This document shows, in pieces, positions 55,349 to 64,000 of a stretch of 64,000 bases of DNA. The DNA is from Chlorops oryzae (taxonomy: Eukaryota; Arthropoda; Insecta; Diptera; Chloropidae). The stretch spans positions 124,835,494 to 124,899,493 of the forward strand of contig CM035806.1 of assembly GCA_020466095.1 (NCBI GenBank). The letters are read 5' to 3'. Position numbers and translations under genes: made by a program. Position 1 is the stretch's first letter, and each line of letters begins with the position of its first letter. The notes under the pieces are model-generated. The model was given only the letters and a program-made list of their open reading frames with translations, had not been told where the DNA came from and did not search any database.

Positions 55349-55410
55349 AGAGAGAGAGAGAGAAGAGAGAGAGAGAAGAGAGAGAGAGAGGAAAGAGAGA
55401 GAGAGAGAGT
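55233..55410. repeat. (GA)n tract
   Basis: GAGAGAGAAGAGAG-type polypurine run of ~180 bp on the plus strand; same sequence class as the minus strand of 48290-49453. Confidence 0.95.
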
Positions 55411-55651
55411 TGGAGTGAGTTTGGGTTTGGGCCTAGGTTTTCTTTAGTTTTAGTTTTCCTTTTTTTAGTGGCTTAAGTGGAGCCAGCTTGTTGCACCCCA
55501 CCACTTGATGAGATGGATAGATGCATAATTTGCTTGGCAAATGGCTGAATCGCTGCGGTTGGTGAGTGGCTATTGCGAACACAATGCCAATGAAACCAAA
55601 ACGCTGCAGAGCAATCGTGAGCGACAATTTCGAAGCAAGATAAGCCAAAAA

Positions 55652-55950
55652 ACAAGTAAGGGTGTTATGGTCAGGCGAGCCTGACAATAGAATACCCGAC
55701 ACGGCAGTTTTGGGATTTTTGTGGCAGACTCTAGTACTGGAGGTACCCTTAATAATGGACCGATCAAGAAAATTTTTTCGTTAAGAAAACTGTACACAGA
55801 CAGACAGAAAGACGGACATGGCTAAATCGAAACTCCTGGTGACGCTGATCATTTCTATATACATACTTATGTACTTTTTGTCTGATTCTGGGTGTTACAC
55901 ACAACCACACAAACGCAATATACCCTTGACACAGAGTGTGTCGGTTATAA
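55652..55950 (-). mobile_element. DINE-like family A, internally deleted
   Basis: ACAAGTAAGGGTGTTATGGT with the GTCAGGC/GCCTGAC hairpin, a single CTCTAGTACTGGAGGTACCC block, a short GACAGACAGAAAGACGGAC core and ACAGAGTGTGTCGGTTATAA. Confidence 0.88.
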
Positions 55951-56607
55951 AAAGAAAGCGAAAAAAAATCGTTGCGGGGAAAAAAGGGGAGAAAAAATTA
56001 GAAAAATCGCTTTAAAAAATGGCGACGAGAGCGACTCAACAAGAAACAAATGAACAAATCGGTCAAATGGCATTAATATAAATGAGAATGGAGACTCCCT
56101 CAGCATGTTGCCCGATAAATGAATTCAACACTGAGCGTAGTCTTTCTTTTGTTTTTTTTTTTTCTACTCTCTATTTTAAGATTTAATGAGGGGAGCGGAG
56201 AGCGATAGCCCAAGAGACCTCTGGAGTTCTTTTGTTGCGTAAAGACGCAATCCAAGTGGAAAGACAAATGAAAGGAACCGACACAGATGAATGTATTCGC
56301 CATTCGAGAACGAAAGAAATGAGGGAATGAATGACTGAATGAATGAATGGGTGAATGAATGGATAAGTGATTGATAGATCGGTTGATTGCGCAAACGAGT
56401 GAGTCGAGAAGTTAAATGGAAAAAATTAAAAACTTTAAACAAAGAAGCTATCGAAAAATGCAAAGTATACAAGAATTGAGCTTATACATTACAAAAATCG
56501 TACAAGGCCCACTTGGCATATACGGCGTCGTTGGGAAAGCACATGACTAGAAATCAAGAAAATCGAGAGTACGGCGTTTCAAACATCACCCCCCCCAAAC
56601 ATCATCT
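55951..56607. other. Unassigned
   Basis: A (GAAT)n-like run at 56322-56362. No gene. Confidence 0.3.
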
Positions 56608-57190
56608 TTATTTGTGGGCGTGGCAGTGGGCGGGCCACATAAAATTTTTTCCTACACCTTTCATCCGCCTTGGTGAACCTATGTTGCAAATTTTAAGCTT
56701 CTACGCCTTTTACTTCACAAGTTACGATTAGCCCTTATTTGTGGGCGTGGCTCGAAGAAAACGGCGTCCATTTTTTTCCAGGATATGTCCCTTTTCCTAG
56801 TTTACCAATACACTAAATATCAATGGAATGTGTTGAGTGGTTCGCAAGTTACAAGCATTTTACTGAAAACACAATATATTCATTTGTGGGCGTGGCAGTG
56901 GGCGATGTCTCCCATTTTTACTTAGGATCATACTCGGACCCCGATATACATGTGTGCCAAATGTCGACTTCATTGGCTTAGCCGTTTCGGAGGAGATCCG
57001 ACCACGGACGGACGGACAGACGGACGGACGGACGGACGGACGGACGGACGGACAGACGGACATGTCTAAATCGATTCAGTTTTTGATCCTGATCATTTCT
57101 ATATATATTTGTCTATATCTACGGAGCTTGATTCCCCCTGTTACAAGATTCGCACAAAACTTATATACCCCGCTTACGCTGGGTATAAAA
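56608..57190 (+). mobile_element. DINE-like family B, head-truncated, expanded GACG core
   Basis: Starts at TTTATTTGTGGGCGTGGCAG, runs through GGAGGAGATCCGACCACGG, a (GACG)n core at 57006-57061 and TTTTTGATCCTGATCATTTC, and ends TACCCCGCTTACGCTGGGTA. The CAAGTAAG head is missing. Confidence 0.9.
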
Positions 57191-57492
57191 AAGGGGTGCG
57201 CGGACCAAGGACATTGCACAAAAAAAAAGTTTTAAAAAAATTAGTTTTCTTTTTTTCGCTATTCGCTGAAATTATTTTTTCAAGTTTTTTTTTGCATTTT
57301 TAAATCAACTTAATGTGTTCTTATAGTGGTATATATTTGTTTTGCCATGTAGTAGAGCTGTAAAAATTCAAAAATGTACACTACTCGGGTGTATTCGTTA
57401 TTTTTGGTGAAGTAATCGTTACTAATTACTCGTTACTAAGTACTCGTTCTATTTTTTTAAATATTGTTCATTCATTCATTTAATAACTCAAG

Positions 57493-57674
57493 CATATAGA
57501 ACTATAGCTGCTACTTTGGCCAAAAGCTTTTACGTGGTACACCACACTTTTATTACGTGGTTCACCAAACTATAGTGTGAGCTATGGCGTGATTCACCAC
57601 AATTGAACTTTTTCACCAAAACATGGTGACTCGCACCAAAAATTTTTCCGAAGTTGCAGCTATGGTTCTGTATG
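57493..57674. mobile_element. Nested 182-bp hAT MITE
   Basis: 8-bp duplication AACTCAAG (57485-57492, 57675-57682). Ends CATATAGAACTATAGCTGC / GCAGCTATGGTTCTGTATG. Confidence 0.85.
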
Positions 57675-57733
57675 AACTCAAGGTTGATAAAGTAATCAAA
57701 ACTCCGTCATGCTCTTTGACTCTTCATTCAGTA

Positions 57734-58639
57734 CACCGAGAGAAATAACAACAGTTAAATCAACTACTTAGAACAGTTAAAGTAAGAGTGGTCAAATAAA
57801 CTGTATTCCGCGTTAAATGCACTGAAAAAGGCAGTCAAATGAACAGTTGAAAAACAGTTACTTTTTATGTTCAAATTCGCTTTCGTTCACTTAGACGTAT
57901 AAGTTCGCATTCTGATCAACCGTCTCCGGAGGGTGCGATAGCTCAGTGGTTTAAGCTATGACTCGACAGTCGTGAGCTTCGGGGTTCTATCCCTGCTGGC
58001 GGCGGGAATTTTTCGGAATTTTTTTTTTTAATTACAGTTTTTTTTTTTTGTTCAAAGTGTAGTTGTTTTGGAAGACAAAAATTTTCTCCTAAGTTTTTAA
58101 GGTTGTAATTTATTTAATTTTTTTTTTAATGGTTCATTTTCAAGCAAAAAATTTTGGGAGTGAAACAATTCCTTAAGCACGTTCCCCAAAACTTGAGCAA
58201 CCATAAGCTCAAGTGAGCATTTTGACCAACAAATTAAATTCGTTCGTTTAGCGTAATGGTTAAGACGTTCGCCCAGCGAAGTGGAGGTCAGCGGTTCAAG
58301 GCTCGGCCGATGGCGAGAAAATTTGAAGAGATGAAAGAGAAAAAATTTAAATAGAAACAAATAAATAAAGAAAAAATATAATAATTTAATTAAAAAAAAA
58401 ATATTTATAAAAGAAGATAAAAAAAAAGTCAAAGCAAAAAATAAATTTTTTTTTCCAGTCGCTGGTGACAGTTGATTTAACCGCGAGACATTTATATCAA
58501 CCATCAGATAGTTATATCCTTATTGACTGTGTTTGTACTGTTGAATTGACCGCTACTACACATAAGCTAAGAATTAACGGTGAACTCGGTTATTTTAACC
58601 TGCTTTTTCAGTTAATATAACTACCTTTTTCTCTCGGTG
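57734..58639 (+). mobile_element. Nested TIR element carrying two tRNA-like modules (second copy)
   Basis: Same family as 45692-46593, ends CACCGAGAGAAA / TTTCTCTCGGTG and TA at 57732-57733 and 58640-58641. The copies differ by scattered substitutions and homopolymer changes. Module 1 is at 57931-58005 (TAGCTCAGTGGTTTAAGC, GGGGTTCTATCCCTGC), module 2 at 58246-58314 (GTTTAGCGTAATGGTTAAGA, GCGGTTCAAGGCTCGGCC). Confidence 0.88.
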
Positions 58640-58857
58640 TAGTTAGTCATCAAATATTAACTTACTCTACTACCATATTGTTTTGCGGACCCATTATTTT
58701 AGTACTTAATTACTCCGGAAATCATCAGCTGGCATGTGTGCAAAAAAGTACTAGTAACGAGATACTTCCATCAGTAACGAGACGTTATTGATTACTGACT
58801 ACAGTAGTCGTTACTTTTTACCGAATAGAAACGATATTTTACAACTCTACCATGTAG

Positions 58858-60507
58858 TCCTTAATAACTGTGAAGGAATTGGGGAAGAACTCTCATCTTA
58901 TTCGTACTAAAGGATATAAAAGAACTTATATAGTTCATTAAGAACTTATTGAGAACATGCATGGGAATAATTTGGGGGCCCATTATGCATTATCATGTTC
59001 TTATAGGGTTCTTTAGGCGTTTGTTAAGAATATCATAATCCATTCTAGAATTTGATAAGAATATGTTAAGAAAACTTGTGCTACTTGGGTAATTAAACGA
59101 GTCTTTGTTGCAATAATAAACAATATAACTAATAAGTAGCTTAATCAATGAATCTTGATAAATTAATGTATGAATTAGGTGATAAATAATTCGTTAAGTA
59201 CCTATAATCCTTCCCCAATCATCCAATAACTCAATCAATAAATATATTTATATATCTATATATATATATATATAAATCAATTCATTAATAACAAGATCAA
59301 AAAACCAATCAATAAATAGCATCCCATCAGACGGTCAACCAATTAAGGCACGAATCAATCTACTTACGGAAAGCAATAATTAGTTAAATTAATAAATCCA
59401 TAAATAATCAAATACATCAAAATGTGAATAAATCAATCAATTAGTCAATCATTTCGTCAAAAAATGTATCAATTTCTCAAAACGATCCTATTGATCTTTG
59501 ATTTATTCAGTGAACGAGTCCACAAATCAAATAATTAGTCAGTTTAACAACCGTTCAAACATTCTAAAAACACTCAATTCAGACAAGTAATTGATTAATC
59601 AGTCAATTGATTAACAAGTAGTTTCAAAATTTTTTTTTATATGTAAACCAATTCAACAGATAAATCAATTCAACAAGCCATCAGCTAATCTATCGATCAT
59701 GGGATCAATTCGTCAAATAATTCATCAAGAATTTAGCAAATCAATCATTCAATCATATAATCTGATCACATTTTACATATCATTTAATTCCACTTATCGC
59801 TCGATCGGTCGATAAAATTAACTATCGTTTAACTACGATCAGATAATTAACCGGTCCATAAATTAATTAATGAATAAATAAACTCATCAGTCAATTAATT
59901 AATCGATCAGGTAAAAAAGTCGATGTTACTTACATACATTCAAATCTCCTCTTCAGATCAATTATGCGAATTTTACGGCATTTTTCATTTAATATTTATT
60001 TTTATTATAATTGATATACTTTTATATAAATTAATTAATAATTATTGCGTACTTTTCATGAATTATTGCACATATGATATTTCATCCATTTTGGATCTTT
60101 GAACACTACTTAAACTACAAGCCTCCTTCCTGCTCGTTTTCGTCCATTTCAACGATTAGCATCGATAAAGTACCCTTTATGTATGTATATCTCTTAATAT
60201 TTGTTTAAATTTTATTATATATATATTGTTTTTTTCTCTTAGTTTTTTATAATGTAGAAAAATTACGATCTCCTCTTTTGTCCAATAATACAAATTTATA
60301 AATATATTTACGACATTTTTATGGTATTATGTTTACTGATGTGTATGTGTATCTATGTATATGCATATGTAGATATGTCGTTCGTTCTAGTTTAAAAGGT
60401 CAAGTCAAAGAGTCGAAGAGTCAAAGAGCATGAATGAAGAGAGCTGATTCAAGAAGTCATGGATTTTCTATTTAACATATTCATTATATTTTTTTATAAA
60501 TATATGT

Positions 60508-60540
<33 letters not shown>

Positions 60541-60892
60541 TGTATATATATATAACATTAATATTCATTTAAATATTTATTTATATGCATACATTTTAGA
60601 GTTAAATGTACTGGAAATATTTTTTTACCGTTTTTTTATACAATTTGTTCGTTTTGTAAATAAAATGTAAGCTTAACGCAACACTGTCGCATTTCATGGA
60701 AACGCAACACTGTACAAATTAAATTAGCCACTTACGAATTGGCATGCCTATGTACAAATTATGCAAAATCAAAAAATCAAAAAAAAAAAAAAAAACAAAC
60801 AGTTAATATCAATGTATTGATTAAAAACTGAAAGAAAAAATATCCGACAGGATATTGAAAACCAAGTTATATATGAGCTCATCTCTTTCATG
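58858..60892. other. Very AT-rich stretch with AATC/CAAT and AT repeats
   Basis: 59100-59900 is dominated by TCAATCAATTAATTAATC-type words and repeats such as ATATATATATA (59255-59273). An AT run lies at 60500-60550. A direct repeat AACGCAACACTGT occurs at 60676 and 60702. No gene supported. Confidence 0.4.
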
Positions 60893-61422
60893 CAGGGATG
60901 TGGACCTGTTTTGAACCGAAAAACCGCTTTTATCTGCTGATGAACCGAACCATTTACCGAACCGAAGTTTTTCACAAATGTTTGAACCGAACCGAAAACC
61001 GAACCCCTTTTTGTAAAGCTTCAGGGGTTCGTTTTTACAAAGTTTGAATAGAAAAATTTTCTACACCTTCATAGTTTAGGGAACCTTTACACGTTCATTT
61101 TTGCCAGCAACCATGTACAGTGATCGCTCCCATAGGCCAAAAATAAAAAAGTCGAAGTCGATATTCTTATGAAATTAGTATCGATACGATCTCTAATATG
61201 AGTAAGGTAACCACCACTACCTTTTTATTGTACACATTTTTACCCTAAATGGTAAAAAATACCGTTAGAAGCGGGAGCACGTGTTAACAAAGTTTTTCAG
61301 TTTGAGAAATTCCCGAACCGATGAACCCCGGTTCAAAGAAGTAGAAAATCCGGTTTGACAAACCAATCCAACAGTTCAAATACACCGAACCGGGCAAATT
61401 TTTCACACGGTTCACATCCCTG
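60893..61422. mobile_element. hAT MITE, 530 bp
   Basis: Ends CAGGGATGTGGACC / GGTTCACATCCCTG, flanked by CTTTCATG (60885-60892) and CTTTTATG (61423-61430), 7 of 8 identical. AACCGAACCGAA words are dense inside both ends. No transposase. Confidence 0.87.
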
Positions 61423-61430
61423 CTTTTATG

Positions 61431-61824
61431 TGATTTTTAATTTTGACAAAACGCTTTCGTGTAAAGTCAACGAAAAATTGAATTCACTTCGAAATATTAA
61501 AAATTTAGAGTATAGCTTGTAGAAAAAACACAACAATGCATGTTATCGTCAAAGCTGGTCTGACAATGAAATACCCAACACACAAATCTACCATTATTAA
61601 AAAGACAAAATTATTTGTAAAAATTTAACTTGACGCAAGCTCTCTGAGCAAATCTATTTTGCAACGGATGCTTACTACAATCCCACAAAAGAACTAAATC
61701 TGCCGATTTTCGGACGATCTCGTTTTGATATTTGGGTGTGAGGGACATTTTGTAGGATTAATTATCCTATTGTCATTCCAACGCCACCGTTGAAGACTTT
61801 AAATTTTATTAAAATATCTCAAGT
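61431..61824. other. Unassigned
   Basis: A degraded GGTCTGACAATGAAATACCC piece at 61556-61577 resembles a family A DINE end. Otherwise AT-rich. Confidence 0.3.
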
Positions 61825-62297
61825 AGGTAAGTAAGGAAGTTATAGTCGAGCGTTATAGTTAGGCATTTCGTGAAAAAGTTAATTTTTCCTCGCGTGTACA
61901 CCCGCGTGATTATGATATTAGAACAGTTCCTAGTAATGGAGTTACCACAAAATTTTTTTGGATTCAACCTTTACTGGACTCGATTGTATACATTTCTACG
62001 CCAATCTGTCGATTGAATTTCTCTAAGCTATGTAACTCCACTATTTTGGAAAGAAAACTATATTCATCTGTTAACATCTTCACGGAAGTATGTACCATCA
62101 CACAGTGTCGCGACTACGGCCAAAGTTGCCAAAACTAAATGCTCATTTTTCGATTCGAAACTTATGGAAGATTGACGTCTCCATTAACTGATTTTCATTG
62201 ATTTCATATAAAAATTTTGGTCACTCGTTGTATGGGATCGCGACACTGTGCATAGAAATATACCAACTACTTAAATGGAGTGTGTCGGGTATAATTA
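61825..62297 (-). mobile_element. Degraded DINE-like family A copy with a nested MITE
   Basis: AAGTAGGTAAGTAAGGAAGT...GTTATAGT at one end and GAGTGTGTCGGGTATAATTA at the other, with TTCCTAGTAATGGAGTTACC inside. Much more diverged than the other copies. Confidence 0.5.
62101..62250. mobile_element. 150-bp MITE with CACAGTGTCGCGA ends
   Basis: Perfect 13-bp inverted ends CACAGTGTCGCGA / TCGCGACACTGTG. No target duplication is certain. Confidence 0.7.
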
Positions 62298-62907
62298 GAA
62301 GACAAAAACAAAATGCAAACGATATTGGAAACGTTTCGATATTCCATTAAACAGAGCTTTATCAAATATGCTCATGCAGAAAGATAAAACTCATATCCGT
62401 CTGATGAAGAAATGAGACATGATCTATTGTCCGCTGAAACGGATGCCTCTAAAATACCCTTGAATAGGTTGTAAAAAACCGAAACAGAAAATTTACTTAA
62501 TTGCGTATTTGAAATATTTAATATTTAAAAGTAAAATCCTTAGTAAAAGCTTTTCAATTTGTGCTAAATATATATATAAATAAATATGTATATATTTTTT
62601 ATAGAGAGAAATTGATCTAAAAATAGAAAGAAGTCGAAGATTTGCTTTTTAAATGGGAAGCACACTCGTTTCGTATTATTTTTGATTCTCATTTTCCGCT
62701 TATTCTAATCAACTACTTACATTTACATTGATTTATGCTGTATGTTTTGTGCTAGATTTTCTACAGATTTAGTACCTTCTTTTCTTTTTTCCCATAATAT
62801 TGATTATTCTATAGCACTCACTCTACACTGAAACTAAAAGAAAATACAAAACAACTGAATTCTCGCTATCGTTTTAAATTGATGAGTTTTCAGGTGTATC
62901 TAAAAGA
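62298..62907. other. Unassigned
   Basis: AT-rich, no gene. If the exon to the right is real, this is its 3' UTR or intron. Confidence 0.3.
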
Positions 62908-62999
62908 TTATATTTTGACTACGATTACGAAAAGGTCTTCGTTTCTTCTTCTGTTTTTTGTTTTCTCCTTTGATCTAATTAAATTTTTGTTGAATTTCT

Positions 63000-63141
63000 T
63001 AATTTTTTTTTTTTTTGATTGAATGTCTGCTTTGACCCACTGTATTCCAAGCATGTTTACGTGATCGAATGCACTTTGGCGGACAGGCAATTGTGTACGA
63101 CGAAAACGACTGGCTTCGGACAGCACTCCAAATCGAGTTCC
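63000..63141 (-). CDS. Candidate coding exon, unidentified
   Basis: On the minus strand, a T/C-rich tract and TTTTAAG at about 63142 make a good splice acceptor. It opens a frame reading GTRFGVLSEASRFRRTQLPV then RQSAFDHVNMLGIQWVKADI before a poly-A (Lys) run. Base composition over this stretch is balanced, unlike the AT-rich surroundings, and the residues look protein-like. The exon might end at a GTAAAC donor (after SAFDH, about 63061) or be terminal. I do not recognise the protein. The left bound is approximate and the gene's other exons are not in view. Confidence 0.25.
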
Positions 63142-63738
63142 TTAAAATGTGATAGAGAAAAATAATTGGATTGAGCTTTTAAATTTTTTTAATGATGGTT
63201 TTACATTTTTTAATTTTTTTTTTATTCTTGGATTTTATATTTTATTAGTATGTACCAATGGAAGTATTTATGTATGGTGCAGTGGATGACACTTGGGCCG
63301 TTCACCGGCCCATTGTGATACCACGAGAGGTTTTCTGGTGTTTGTGTGAGTGTATGTATTTTTATGTAGTGTGCCCCTAAAATGCGATTTTTGAAAAACC
63401 AGTGCTAGGCTCTGTTTCACCTGTGCCGGGAATCGAACCTCGGATCCCGGGATCAAGACCATAGCACGCACAAGAATGATAGAAAATAAGATTACGTCTT
63501 GGGCAGGTTTCGACATGCTTGTACACGTAATCAGCTGTTTTCATATACGTCATAATTTCAGAAGAAGAAGAAAATTTGAAATTTTCAAATTCGACGTTAT
63601 TGATCGAAAAATATTTTTGAAAGCGAAAAATAAATATTGAAAAAATGAAGTGTTGTGTAAGTAATAAATTGTGCAAGCACCTATGAGTACAGCGATTGCA
63701 GCTTCTTTCATTTTCCGGCTAACATTGAAATAAGGAAA
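63142..63738. other. Spacer containing a tRNA-derived (SINE-like) repeat
   Basis: 63266-63478, on the minus strand, has GATCCGAGGTTCGATTCCCG (T-arm/box B) at 63419-63446, then a tail with AACCTCTCGTGGTATCACAA and a GGGCCG-TTCAC-CGGCCC hairpin (63296-63312). Box A is missing, so it is a 5'-truncated SINE-like copy or tRNA-like fragment. Confidence 0.45.
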
Positions 63739-64000
63739 ACAAGTAAGGGTGTTATAGTCAGGCGAGCCTGACAACAAAATACCCGACACAGACACGCATG
63801 TTTAAATAATTTTTGAACCACGCCCAAGAACCAGGACCACTAAGTAAGAATATTCAAGAGGTTTTTGAGGCCATTAGGGGCCCCATATACCGACTTTTGT
63901 TAAATTTCTTTATGCAAACCGCCCCTTTTTCACGCCCACGTTTCCATTTTTTTTTGCAATTCTAATCCGAGGCTTAAATATACACTCAAATTCTAAGTTT
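63739..64000 (-). mobile_element. DINE-like family A, cut by the window edge
   Basis: Begins AACAAGTAAGGGTGTTATAG with the GTCAGGC/GCCTGAC hairpin and the CCATATACCGACTTTTGTTA block, and continues past 64000. Confidence 0.92.

Larger units (their letters stand above)
57353..58849. mobile_element. hAT element containing two nested elements
   Basis: Exact 8-bp duplication CCATGTAG (57345-57352 and 58850-58857). Ends TAGAGCTGTAAAA / TTTTACAACTCTA. Subterminal TAATCGTTACTAATTACTCG words are dense at both ends (57405-57450 and 58750-58815). The element itself is ~400 bp once the two nested insertions are removed. No transposase. Confidence 0.92.

Noticed and set aside
55176..55476. Three overlapping Arg/Glu-rich open frames
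   Set aside because: Direct translation of the GA tract.
45890..58314. Possible functional tRNA genes in the CACCGAGAG elements
   Set aside because: Acceptor arms do not pair, and one copy has a damaged box B (GGTTCTATCCC).

Overview
The window is AT-rich eukaryotic DNA, almost certainly from a brachyceran fly (Diptera). The evidence is a Himar1-like irritans-subfamily mariner, two families of DINE/INE-1-type (Helentron-associated) repeats with the usual GTCCGTCTGTC microsatellite core, and small TATA-box genes for secreted low-complexity proteins carrying the insect YGPP and PYPAAGYRP motifs. Species cannot be named from sequence alone. There is no bacterial content.

Host genes are few, short and secreted. 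Four are single-exon, open and have a signal peptide, a TATA-like box and a poly(A) signal: 11039-11602 (+, 187 aa), 11903-12442 (-, 179 aa, convergent with the first), 28800-29837 (-, 345 aa, three PYxxAGYRPxxAFxLP repeats) and 49720-50745 (-, 341 aa, acidic). A 63-aa secreted peptide gene lies at 45367-45558 (-). A terminal exon of another YGPP protein lies at 38588-38897 (-) with a one-base frameshift, and part of it is repeated in a ~3.1 kb tandem duplication (38673-41337 and 41817-44675) that carries the same frameshift. The cluster looks like a local family of extracellular (cuticle, eggshell or mucin-like) proteins; function is inferred only.

Most of the rest is transposon debris with many clear nestings. 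1897-3251 is a Harbinger-like element (TSD TAA) split by a hAT MITE. 3252-7600 is a degenerate LINE on the minus strand, split by a mariner (4249-6134), itself split by a hAT derivative (5102-5687, TSD ATTATATG). A piggyBac derivative (TTAA ends) lies at 22648-23677. Tc1/Tc3-type transposase relics are at 26870-27290 and 51632-52627. hAT elements with 8-bp TSDs lie at 34646-35657, 57353-58849 and 60893-61422, and a solo LTR (TSD TATAT) at 37060-37312 sits inside a DINE copy. Around twenty DINE-like copies or fragments punctuate the window.

The most unusual feature is a set of TIR elements flanked by TA (33651-34566, 45692-46593, 57734-58639). Each carries two tRNA-like RNA polymerase III modules (box A and box B) separated by a shared ~300-bp body, and two different sets of terminal repeats enclose this same internal architecture.

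A ~1.2 kb CT-rich tract (48290-49453) and a GA tract (55233-55410) flank the 49.7-50.7 kb gene region. Large parts of 12.5-17 kb, 23.7-25.4 kb, 46.6-48.3 kb and 52.9-55.2 kb show no gene I can support; they may be intergenic or intronic.
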